From the NCBI GenBank assembly GCA_002414905.1, contig DIAY01000072.1, forward strand, positions 9,244 through 24,131: a DNA stretch of 14,888 bases, read 5' to 3'. The stretch comes from Holophagales bacterium UBA5066 (GTDB lineage: Bacteria; Acidobacteriota; Thermoanaerobaculia; UBA5066). Shown piece by piece: positions 9,087 to 14,888 of this stretch. Each line of letters opens with the position of its first letter. The first letter of the stretch is position 1. Made by a program: the position numbers and the translations under genes. Below the pieces are notes generated by a model that ran no database searches, was not told the origin of the DNA, and worked only from the letters and a program-made list of their open reading frames with translations.

Positions 9087-10688
9087 TTAGCCCGCGCCGT
9101 AGGTCGCCGCGAACGGATCGGCGCCGGGGCGACGCTTCACGCCGTGGTCGGGGTTCGCCGCAAGGTGCTCGAGCACCTTCCAGGTGATTTCGGCCCCGGC
9201 CCCGGATTTCTTCGCCCACTCCTCGGCGGACCCGAACGTCCCGTCCTCGGCCCGCAGCGCGGCGAGGAGCGCGTGCTGGACGTCGATCACGGCCGCCGCG
9301 GCCTTCTTACCGGCCTCGACTCCGGGCTGGTGGTAGGCGTTCACGCCGACCAGGAGCGCATAGAGGCCGACCGTCCGTTCGAAGAGCGCGATCAGCGCGC
9401 CGAGGGAACGAGCGGAGACGTCGTCGACGGTGATCGTCACGGACCCGCGCCCGTTTTCAGAGAGCGCCTCGCGCGTGCCGAGAAGGAAGCCGTTGAGGTA
9501 GTCGCCGGGAGTGACGTCTTCCTCCACCGCCAGCGACGGCAGCCCGTCTCTGCGGTCCTTCAGCACCTCGATGAAGGTGACGAAGAAATTTGGCACCCCT
9601 TCCCGCAGCTGCTGGACGAAGGCGTGCTGGTCGGTCGAGCCCTTGTTTCCGTAGACGGCGATTCCCTGATGGACGGTATTCCCCGCAAGGTCCTTCTCCT
9701 TGCCGAGCGATTCCATGACGAGCTGCTGGAGGTAGCGGGAGAGGAGGAGGAGCCGGTCCTTGTAGGGAAGGACGACCATGTCCTTCTTTCCGCGTCCTTC
9801 CGTCTCGCGATACCAGGCGAGGGCGAGGAGGGCGGCGGGGTTCTTGCCGACGTCGGCAATCCGCGTCGCGGCATCGCAGGTGCGCGCACCCTCGAGGAGG
9901 CCGTCGACGTCGAGTCCCTGGAGCGCGGCCGGGAGGAGCCCGACCGCCGAGAGCTGCGAGGTGCGACCTCCCACCCAGTCCCACATCGGGAAGCGGGCAA
10001 GCCACTTCTGCCGCCGGGCCCGCTTGTCGAGCTCGCTGTCGTCCTGTGTCACCGCCACGGCGTGCCGGCCGAAGTCGAGACCCTTGGCCGTGTAGGCCGC
10101 CTGCGCCACGAGCATTCCGTTGCGGGTTTCCTTCGTGCCCCCCGACTTGGAGACCACCACGGTGAGTGTCCGGGCGATGCCGCCGGCCGCGGCGATCCGG
10201 TCCATCTCGCGGGCGATCCCGTCCGGGTCCGTGTTGTCGAAGAAGAACAGGCGGAGCCGGTCGTCCGCTGTCCCGAGGGCGTCGGAGACGAGTTGCGGGC
10301 CCAGCGCCGAGCCCCCGATTCCGATCAGGAGGACGTTCCTGAAATGCCCGGCCGACTCCGGAGCGATCTTCCCGGTGTGGATGTCGGCGGCGAACGCCTT
10401 CACGCGGGAGACCGTTTCCTCGATGGCGTGCGAAAGCGCCGGCTCCGGGGCGAGCTCCGGGGCGCGGAGCCAGTAGTGGCCGACGCGGCGTCCTTCGTCG
10501 GGGTTGGCGATCCCGCCGGCCTCGAGCGCGGCCATCGCCGAGAAAGCGGCCGGGAACGCCTCGACGAGGAGAGGGTCACTCGTGCTGGCGTGGGCCGGGA
10601 GGCACGTCCTGGAGACGTCCACGAGGAGGGGAACTGCGGGAGCGGCGGCGGAGAGGCTCCGGAGCCGTGAAAGGGACTGGTCTGGCAC
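9087..10688 (-). CDS. pgi: Glucose-6-phosphate isomerase
   Basis: It interconverts glucose 6-phosphate and fructose 6-phosphate in the cytoplasm. The 533-residue protein has two SIS (sugar isomerase) domains: LLIGIGGSALGPQ (120-132), the phosphate loop SKSGGTKET (180-188), VGGRTSQLSAVG (239-250), then the catalytic residues Glu326 (MESLGKE), His355 (STDQHAF) and Lys461 (QPGVEAGK). After the last motif comes a tail of about 70 residues that could fold as a small helical domain, as in the longer bacterial/plastid PGI forms. Start is GTG at 10688-10686, supported by GAGGTG on the minus strand (10698-10693). It is divergent from the ROK kinase, 59 bases away, which suggests joint control of glucose phosphorylation and isomerisation. 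Confidence 0.96.
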   Translation of the reverse strand: MPDQSLSRLRSLSAAAPAVPLLVDVSRTCLPAHASTSDPLLVEAFPAAFSAMAALEAGGIANPDEGRRVGHYWLRAPELAPEPALSHAIEETVSRVKAFAADIHTGKIAPESAGHFRNVLLIGIGGSALGPQLVSDALGTADDRLRLFFFDNTDPDGIAREMDRIAAAGGIARTLTVVVSKSGGTKETRNGMLVAQAAYTAKGLDFGRHAVAVTQDDSELDKRARRQKWLARFPMWDWVGGRTSQLSAVGLLPAALQGLDVDGLLEGARTCDAATRIADVGKNPAALLALAWYRETEGRGKKDMVVLPYKDRLLLLSRYLQQLVMESLGKEKDLAGNTVHQGIAVYGNKGSTDQHAFVQQLREGVPNFFVTFIEVLKDRRDGLPSLAVEEDVTPGDYLNGFLLGTREALSENGRGSVTITVDDVSARSLGALIALFERTVGLYALLVGVNAYHQPGVEAGKKAAAAVIDVQHALLAALRAEDGTFGSAEEWAKKSGAGAEITWKVLEHLAANPDHGVKRRPGADPFAATYGAG

Positions 10689-10722
10689 GATTCACCTCGA
10701 AGGGGTCGCGATGGGTTCCCCT

Positions 10723-10730
10723 TAGACTAA
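10723..10730. promoter_or_regulatory. Overlapping divergent -10 motifs between pgi and the ROK kinase
   Basis: The near-palindrome TTAGACTAA (10722-10730) gives TAGACT on the plus strand (10723-10728), 19 bases before the kinase ATG, and TAGTCT on the minus strand (10729-10724), about 35 bases before the pgi GTG. Both genes have a proper ribosome binding site downstream of their motif. Only one direction could be occupied by polymerase at a time. No clear -35 was found for either side. Confidence 0.4.
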
Positions 10731-10747
10731 CCGCAAAGGAGCGTCTC

Positions 10748-11743
10748 ATGGCCGACGGGAAGAGCCTGGTTCTCGGATTCGACGTAGGGGGGACGAAGAT
10801 CCTGGCGGGAGTCATCGACGAGAAGTGGCAGGTCCGCGGGCGGGGAAAGGTCAAGAGTCCCTTCCGCGGAGGTCCGGCGGAGATGACCGAGGCGCTCATC
10901 GCTGCCGCGGACATCGCGCTCGTCGAGGCCGGAGCCGCGCGGAAGGACGTCACCGCCCTCGGGCTCGGGCTTCCCGGGCCGCTCGACGAGGAGCGGACGA
11001 CGCTCCTTCGGGCGATGAACCTGGGCGTCGAGCGATGGGAGGTCCCCCCGGCCCTCGAACCGGCGTTCCCGGGCATCCCGAAGCGGCTCGAGAACGACGT
11101 GCGCGTCGCGGCGCTCGCAGAGGCGCGTCTCGGTGCGGCAAAGGGGGCGCGTCTCGCCGTGGCGATCTGGATCGGCACCGGGATCGGCGGGGCCGTCCTC
11201 CTCGACGGGAAGCTCTGGCTCGGCCGGAATTTCAACGCGGGGGAGATCGGCCAATGCTTCGTCGACCTGAAGAAGGCGGGGGACGGGACGATGGACGGGA
11301 CGCTCGAGGGGATCGGCGCGAAGACCGGCATGGCGGCGTTCATGCGGCGCCGGATCGAGAAGGGGGAGCGGACCTCGATGGCTCGTTCGGTCCTCGAGAA
11401 GGACGGCCGCCTCAAGGGCTCGGACCTGCGCAAGGCGCTCGCGGCCGGTGACGCCCTGGTGGAGCAGGCCGTCGCGCGGTCGGCCCGCGCGGTCGGCATC
11501 ACGATCGCGACCTTCTGGAACGTCTTCTCCCCGGACCTCTTCGTCCTGGGCGGCGGAGTCGCGGAGGACATCGGAGAGGGCTACGTCGAGCAGGTGCGCG
11601 TCGCGGCGAGCCGCTACGCCTTCTTCACGGACATTGCCGACGTGAAGATCGTCCGATCGGCGCTCGGGGACGACGCCGGGATTCTCGGCGCGGCAATCCT
11701 GGCCCGGGAGGGGCACGATCTGCGAAAGCGAGGGGGCAATTGA
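10748..11743 (+). CDS. ROK-family sugar kinase (glucokinase-like), zinc motif absent
   Basis: ROK kinases phosphorylate glucose or related hexoses with ATP. The 331-residue protein has the ATP phosphate loop FDVGGTK (11-17), GLGLPGPLDEE (72-82), the catalytic Asp117 in LENDV (115-119), IGTGIGGAVLLDGKLW (142-157) and a C-terminal FVLGGGVAED (265-274). The ROK signature normally reads E-x-G-H followed by a CxCGxxGCxE zinc site. Here the region is AGEIGQCFVD (164-173), with Gln169 in place of the histidine, and the segment to residue 195 has no cysteine cluster. The substrate is therefore uncertain, though the divergent pgi gene makes glucose plausible. The ATG at 10748 is chosen for AAAGGAG at 10735-10741; an open frame back to 10667 is unsupported and would overlap pgi. 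Confidence 0.85.
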   Translation: MADGKSLVLGFDVGGTKILAGVIDEKWQVRGRGKVKSPFRGGPAEMTEALIAAADIALVEAGAARKDVTALGLGLPGPLDEERTTLLRAMNLGVERWEVPPALEPAFPGIPKRLENDVRVAALAEARLGAAKGARLAVAIWIGTGIGGAVLLDGKLWLGRNFNAGEIGQCFVDLKKAGDGTMDGTLEGIGAKTGMAAFMRRRIEKGERTSMARSVLEKDGRLKGSDLRKALAAGDALVEQAVARSARAVGITIATFWNVFSPDLFVLGGGVAEDIGEGYVEQVRVAASRYAFFTDIADVKIVRSALGDDAGILGAAILAREGHDLRKRGGN

Positions 11744-11768
11744 CGGGCGGCGGCGGGATCGTGAGAAT
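11740..11768 (+). promoter_or_regulatory. Promoter of ricT, predicted leaderless start
   Basis: TTGACG (11740-11745) and GAGAAT (11763-11768) are exactly 17 bases apart; nine bases later comes the GTG start of ricT. The -35 overlaps the stop codon of the ROK kinase gene. The expected transcription start is within about three bases of the GTG, and there is no Shine-Dalgarno sequence. Confidence 0.55.
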
Positions 11769-11777
11769 CAAAAGTTC

Positions 11778-12551
11778 GTGAGCTGTTCCAGCTGTTCCCT
11801 CGGCACCCTCGTGAACCCCGGCGGCAACTACGTCGGGGCGCGCCTCGCCGACGCCATGGACGGCAAGACGACGATCGTCTTCGCCGGCGAGGTGGGGGTC
11901 CGAACGGGGGAGAGGATCGTCGTCGATACCGAGGACGGACCCGAATACGCCGAGGTGGTGACCCTGACCCCGGTCCTGGCGAAGTCCTGCTCCCAGAAGA
12001 AGGCGAAGCGTCTTCTCAGGCTCGCCTCCGACTCCGAGTCGGCCGATTTCGCCGAACGTCTCGAGCTTCAGGAAGAGGCGGCGCGCTTCGCGGCCCGGCG
12101 GATCGAGGAGCTGCGTCTGCCGGCCAACCTCATCAAATGCGCCGTGCCGTTCGACCGGCGGCGGATCACCGTCGTCTATTCCTCGGAGGAACGGGCGAAC
12201 CTGCGCGACCTCTGCCGCGAGATGGCCGACCGCTTCCGGACCCGCGTCGACGCCCGGATGGTCGGCGTGCGGGACGAGACGAAGATCGTCGGAGGCATCG
12301 GACCCTGCGGTCTCACCCTCTGCTGCTCGACCTGGCTGAGGAGCTTCCACCCGGTCACGATCCGGATGGCCAAGCTCCAGGGGATCACGCCGAACCCCTC
12401 GAAGCTCACCGGGATGTGCGGCCGCCTCAAGTGCTGCCTCGCCTACGAGCTGGAGGGCGGGATCGAGGCGGCCCGCAAGATGTCGAGCAAGGGCCACGAG
12501 CGGAGAGACGGCGACAGGAAGGGGCCGGCCCCCGCTCCGCCGGCCGCTTGA
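11778..12551 (+). CDS. ricT: PSP1-domain protein RicT (YaaT-like)
   Basis: RicT of Bacillus, with RicA and RicF, forms the iron-sulfur Y-complex that works with RNase Y in mRNA maturation; the family is widespread beyond Bacillus. The 257-residue protein carries the PSP1 domain (about 50-220) with LPANLIKCAVPFDRRRITVVYSSEERANLRDL (114-145 as a block), followed by the cysteine motifs GPCGLTLCCSTWL (175-187) and TGMCGRLKCCLAYE (211-224). An additional CSSCS lies at the N-terminus (3-7). Cysteines 177, 182, 183, 214, 219 and 220 are the likely cluster ligands. The charged C-terminal tail (236-257) is probably disordered. GTG at 11778 is the only fitting start and has no ribosome binding site. 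RicA and RicF homologues are not in this window. Confidence 0.9.
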   Translation: MSCSSCSLGTLVNPGGNYVGARLADAMDGKTTIVFAGEVGVRTGERIVVDTEDGPEYAEVVTLTPVLAKSCSQKKAKRLLRLASDSESADFAERLELQEEAARFAARRIEELRLPANLIKCAVPFDRRRITVVYSSEERANLRDLCREMADRFRTRVDARMVGVRDETKIVGGIGPCGLTLCCSTWLRSFHPVTIRMAKLQGITPNPSKLTGMCGRLKCCLAYELEGGIEAARKMSSKGHERRDGDRKGPAPAPPAA

Positions 12552-12574
12552 CCCGCGCGGGCGCCCCGTTCGGG

Positions 12575-12580
12575 TAGACT
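12575..12580 (+). promoter_or_regulatory. TAGACT -10 motif of the hfq-like gene
   Basis: TAGACT followed by T lies 51 bases before the ATG at 12632, predicting a leader of about 45 bases that includes AGGAAGGAG (12618-12626). A TTGACC at 12548-12553, overlapping the ricT stop, is 21 bases upstream, too far for a normal spacer. The gene could also be read through from ricT. Confidence 0.4.
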
Positions 12581-12631
12581 TCCCGGGAACCCACCCCTCG
12601 AAACGAACTCCCCTCTCAGGAAGGAGCCTGC

Positions 12632-13084
12632 ATGGCATCGGTCCGCAAGCCACCCACGCCGGGGCCCTCGACGGGTGCCCCCGATCCCCTGGACGAGCTG
12701 GGACCGCGGAAGCTGATTCGCCCCTCGCTCTCCGAGGTCCGGCGGGAGCCGTCGGCCTCGCGGGGAGTGCGCAAGGGGGCGCCTCCGGACCAGACGAACG
12801 CGGAATCGTTCTACTACCTCAAGCAGATGCAGGCCCGCACGCCCGTCGTCATCCGGCTCGTCGACGGCGAGGAGCTCCGCGGCTGGATCGAGTGGTACGA
12901 CAGGGACGCCCTCAAGCTGAACCGCGAGAACGCGCCGAACCTCCTCCTTCAGAAGCGAGCCATCAAGTATCTCTACAAGGAGGAGGAGGAGCGCCAGTTC
13001 CGGCGGCGGAAGGTCCGCACGGAACGCGGCGCCCCCGACGAAGACAAGGGCGGTTCGGTTCCGCCCGCCGTCCCGTCCCGCTGA
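12632..13084 (+). CDS. hfq: Divergent Hfq-like RNA chaperone with N-terminal extension
   Basis: Hfq is a hexameric Sm-fold protein that helps small RNAs pair with mRNAs. In this 150-residue product the Sm-like core is at about 56-118: helix AESFYYLKQMQAR, then TPVVIRLVDGEELRGWIEWYD (Sm1-like) and LLLQKRAIKYLYKEE (Sm2-like). Aligned by eye with E. coli Hfq, LRGWIE matches LQGQIE, and QKRAI matches YKHAI, so the proximal-face Lys56 is kept (Lys108) while Tyr55 and His57 become Gln and Arg. A proline- and charge-rich extension of about 55 residues precedes the core, and a basic RRRK stretch with a low-complexity tail follows. The start is supported by AGGAAGGAG. I recall similar extended proteins annotated as Hfq in Acidobacteria. 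Confidence in the fold is good; confidence in canonical Hfq function is lower. Confidence 0.75.
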   Translation: MASVRKPPTPGPSTGAPDPLDELGPRKLIRPSLSEVRREPSASRGVRKGAPPDQTNAESFYYLKQMQARTPVVIRLVDGEELRGWIEWYDRDALKLNRENAPNLLLQKRAIKYLYKEEEERQFRRRKVRTERGAPDEDKGGSVPPAVPSR

Positions 13085-13110
13085 TACGTCTTCCCTTTTC
13101 GCGCCCGGGT

Positions 13111-13134
13111 CCCCGGCACATCGTGCCCGCGGGG
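13111..13134 (+). other. Hairpin between hfq and the M20 peptidase gene
   Basis: GGCAC-ATC-GTGCC (13115-13127) forms a five-pair stem, extended outside by CCCC/GGGG (13111-13114, 13131-13134) across a three-base bulge. It ends four bases before the TAGACT motif of the next gene. It may act as an hfq terminator (no T-run follows) or as part of the promoter region. Confidence 0.35.
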
Positions 13135-13137
13135 GGC

Positions 13138-13143
13138 TAGACT
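13138..13143 (+). promoter_or_regulatory. TAGACT -10 motif of the M20 peptidase gene (predicted leaderless)
   Basis: TAGACT ends seven bases before the ATG at 13151, so the predicted transcription start coincides with the start codon. No ribosome binding site is placed correctly. The weak hexamer GGCACA (13115-13120) lies 17 bases upstream and keeps the ACA half of a -35. Confidence 0.5.
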
Positions 13144-13150
13144 TCAGGGC

Positions 13151-14635
13151 ATGAAGCCCGAGAACCTCACGCGCGAAGCCCTGAAGAAGTACGCTGCACA
13201 GAACCGGGAGGCGTTCGAGGCCCTTCTGAAGGACTTCGTCGAGATCCCGAGCGTTTCCGTCGACCCGACGAAGAAGGACGCGATCCGCCGGAACGCCAGC
13301 CTCGCGGCCGACGTGATCCGCAGGTTCGGCGGGGAAGCGAAGATTCTCGAGACCGACGGCCATCCGATCGTCTCGGGGACGTGGACGAAGAACCCCGACT
13401 GGCCGACGGTCACGGTTTACAACCACCTCGACGTCCAGCCCGCCTCGATGGAGACGGAGCCGTGGGCGACGGAGCCGTTCACCTTCACGAAACAGGGCGA
13501 CCGTTACTTCGGCCGCGGGACGACCGACGACAAGGGCCCGGCCCTGACAGCCCTCTACGGGATCAAGGCCGCCCTCGAGGCGGACCTGCCCGTGAACCTG
13601 CGTGTCCTGTGGGAGTTCGAGGAGGAGATCGGGTCGCCGAGCTTCGAGAAGGCGATCTCGGCGCACGCCGCCGAGCTCGCAACCGACTCGGTCCTGGTCT
13701 CCGACACGATCTGGATCGCGCGAGGCAAGCCCGCCTGTCCCGCCGGCCTGCGCGGCCTGCAGGGGTTCCTCTTCACCCTCGAGACGGGCGAGACCGACCA
13801 GCACTCGGGCGTCTGCGGCGGCGCGGCCCGAAACCCGATGGCCGAGCTGATGAAGCTCGTGACCGAGTGCTTCGACGCCACGACCGGGAGAGTGAAGATC
13901 CCCGGCTTCTACGACGACGTCGTTCCGCCGACGAGGAAGGAGCTCGAGGACTTCAAGCGCTCCGGGTTCACCGTGGCGGGCTTCAAGAAGGATCATCTCT
14001 TCAAGTCGCTGCGTACCACCGACCCGCTCGACCTGATGAAGCGGATCTGGGCGCAGCCGACGTTCGAGATTCACGGCATGACGGGTGGCTACACCGGGCC
14101 GGGCGTGAAGACGATCATTCCGCCGCGTGGCGAGGTGAAGGTCTCCTGCCGCCTCGTCCCGAACCAGACGGGCGAGAAGATCGCGAAGCTCGTGACGAAG
14201 TTCGTGAAGTCGAAGAACAAGGACGTCGTCGTCCACGTAAAGAATCGCCTCGACCCGTACCAGGGGAAGACGGAAGGGCCTCTCGCCGAGGCGGTGAAGC
14301 GCGCGATGCAGTTCGCCTTCAGGCGTGAGCCCGTCTTCGTCCGCGAGGGGGGCTCCATCGGTGCCGTCGTCACGATGGAGAACGTCCTGAAATGCCCGGT
14401 CATCTTCCTCGGCCTCTCGCTGCCCGAGCACGGCTACCACGCCCCGAACGAGAACTTCGACTGGGAGCAGGCCTCCGGTGGAATGGCGGCCTTCACCCGT
14501 TACTTCGGCGAGGTCGCCGCGCTCGGCAAGCCCTCGAAGATCGCGGCTCCCGGGAGGCGGCCGGCGAAGCCGGCGGCAAAGAAGGCCGGGCTCGTCGCGA
14601 AGGGCAAGCCCGCGATGAAGAAGGGGAAGAAGTAG
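13151..14635 (+). CDS. M20-family metallopeptidase (dipeptidase-like) with Lys/Ala-rich tail
   Basis: This is a two-metal exopeptidase/dipeptidase of the M20 family, closest in motifs to the PepV/CNDP-type dipeptidases. In 494 residues the metal and catalytic sites are all present: His92 and Asp94 in NHLDVQP, Asp126 in GRGTTDDKGP (121-130), catalytic Glu158 and metal ligand Glu159 in EFEEEIGS, Asp185 in VSDT, and His430 in HGYHAPNENF. The lid domain lies between about 200 and 380. After the catalytic domain (to about 458) comes a 35-residue tail rich in Lys, Ala and Pro (AAKKAG, KGKPAMKKGKK), unusual for the family. No signal peptide is seen, so it is cytoplasmic. The ATG at 13151 fits the family N-terminus but has no ribosome binding site. 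A strong terminator follows. The peptide substrate is not predictable. Confidence 0.92.
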   Translation: MKPENLTREALKKYAAQNREAFEALLKDFVEIPSVSVDPTKKDAIRRNASLAADVIRRFGGEAKILETDGHPIVSGTWTKNPDWPTVTVYNHLDVQPASMETEPWATEPFTFTKQGDRYFGRGTTDDKGPALTALYGIKAALEADLPVNLRVLWEFEEEIGSPSFEKAISAHAAELATDSVLVSDTIWIARGKPACPAGLRGLQGFLFTLETGETDQHSGVCGGAARNPMAELMKLVTECFDATTGRVKIPGFYDDVVPPTRKELEDFKRSGFTVAGFKKDHLFKSLRTTDPLDLMKRIWAQPTFEIHGMTGGYTGPGVKTIIPPRGEVKVSCRLVPNQTGEKIAKLVTKFVKSKNKDVVVHVKNRLDPYQGKTEGPLAEAVKRAMQFAFRREPVFVREGGSIGAVVTMENVLKCPVIFLGLSLPEHGYHAPNENFDWEQASGGMAAFTRYFGEVAALGKPSKIAAPGRRPAKPAAKKAGLVAKGKPAMKKGKK

Positions 14636-14670
14636 ATCCCCGAGCAGACTCAACCCAGCCCGGAACGAGG

Positions 14671-14702
14671 AAGCCCCCGCGACGAGCGGGGGCTTCTGTT
14701 TT
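14671..14702 (+). terminator. Rho-independent terminator after the M20 peptidase gene
   Basis: AAGCCCCCGC (14671-14680) and GCGGGGGCTT (14686-14695) form a perfect ten-pair stem with a five-base loop GACGA, followed by CTGTTTT. It lies 35 bases after the stop codon. Confidence 0.92.
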
Positions 14703-14741
14703 GAGCTCCGGTGTGGGCGGACGAGAGCAGGGAAGGACGGA

Positions 14742-14765
14742 AGGACCGGAGGACCGGAGGACCGG
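14742..14765. repeat. Three perfect tandem copies of an 8-base unit
   Basis: AGGACCGG is repeated three times without interruption, preceded by a degenerate AGGACGGA (14734-14741). It lies in a non-coding stretch beyond the terminator. Confidence 0.8.
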
Positions 14766-14848
14766 AGAGACAACCGGCCTGAAAATCCCGGCAATTCCTC
14801 CGGGGGCCGCGGGCGGTTTGGTACGTCTCACGGCCGCCTGCTGCGCGC

Positions 14849-14882
14849 GCCCGGCCCGCTTCCGACTTCGCTGCGGCCGGGC
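14849..14882. repeat. Inverted repeat near the right edge, possible second REP-like element
   Basis: GCCCGGCC (14849-14856) and GGCCGGGC (14875-14882) are perfect eight-base arms around an 18-base loop. On the minus strand the arm and loop read GGCCGCAGCGAAG, close to GGCCGCGCGAAG of the hairpin at 4449-4480. The window ends six bases later, so the element may be longer. Confidence 0.45.
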
Positions 14883-14888
14883 GGGGGG

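Larger units (their letters stand above)
14703..14888. other. Non-coding right end of the window
   Basis: After the terminator I see no supportable gene. The stretch holds the 8-base tandem repeat and the inverted repeat listed separately. Open frames crossing it on the minus strand are antisense to the peptidase gene. Confidence 0.6.

Noticed and set aside
9073..9091. Possible bidirectional terminator between the exported-protein gene and pgi
   Set aside because: Only a five-base inverted repeat (GGGCT/AGCCC) with a long loop spans the stop codons and no T-run follows on either strand; too weak to list.
9144..10670. Plus-strand open frame of 508 codons opposite pgi
   Set aside because: Shadow of pgi, which has all catalytic motifs on the other strand.
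14742..14765. Tandem repeats considered as a CRISPR array
   Set aside because: Units are eight bases with no spacers and no cas genes nearby.
12443..14794. Minus-strand open frame of 783 codons
   Set aside because: Antisense to hfq and the M20 peptidase, low-complexity translation without domains.

Overview
The window is a GC-rich, densely packed piece of bacterial chromosome made up mostly of housekeeping genes. No phage, insertion sequence, CRISPR array, tRNA or rRNA was seen. Third codon positions are strongly GC-biased, so long spurious antisense reading frames are abundant. An Acidobacteriota-like organism is my best guess. It rests on a divergent Hfq with a long N-terminal extension, a cysteine-rich RicT, a fused homocysteine methyltransferase/MTHFR next to MetH, and general base composition. 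It is an inference, not a demonstrated placement.

Layout. (1) Positions 1-4437, minus strand: a methionine-cycle operon. A sigma70-like promoter leads into a SAM-I (S-box) riboswitch, then a bifunctional homocysteine S-methyltransferase/methylenetetrahydrofolate reductase, then cobalamin-dependent methionine synthase metH, which runs off the left edge in its B12-binding motif. (2) 4593-5903, plus: purD. (3) 5970-6431, minus: a small membrane-anchored J-domain protein, divergent from the plus-strand pair hflK-hflC (6541-8459). (4) 8541-9077, plus: a small exported protein of unknown function. (5) 9087-10688, minus: glucose-6-phosphate isomerase, divergent from a ROK-family sugar kinase (10748-11743, plus). 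(6) 11778-14635, plus: ricT (PSP1 domain), a divergent hfq and an M20 metallopeptidase, ending at a classical terminator (14671-14702). The last ~190 bases carry a short tandem repeat and an inverted repeat but no gene.

Functional themes: the metH operon regenerates methionine from homocysteine using reduced folate and is predicted to be switched off by S-adenosylmethionine. PurD consumes glycine for purine synthesis and may be only a chance neighbour. HflK/HflC, with the nearby J-domain protein, suggest membrane protein quality control. PGI and the ROK kinase, sharing a 59-base divergent promoter region, look like a glucose entry pair. RicT and the Hfq-like protein are both RNA-metabolism factors.

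The most unusual signals are a recurrent TAGACT-type -10 motif placed so close to several start codons that those mRNAs should be leaderless, the clear SAM-I riboswitch with a correctly placed promoter, a ROK kinase without the family's zinc motif, and the divergent Hfq. I found no convincing undescribed multi-gene system.
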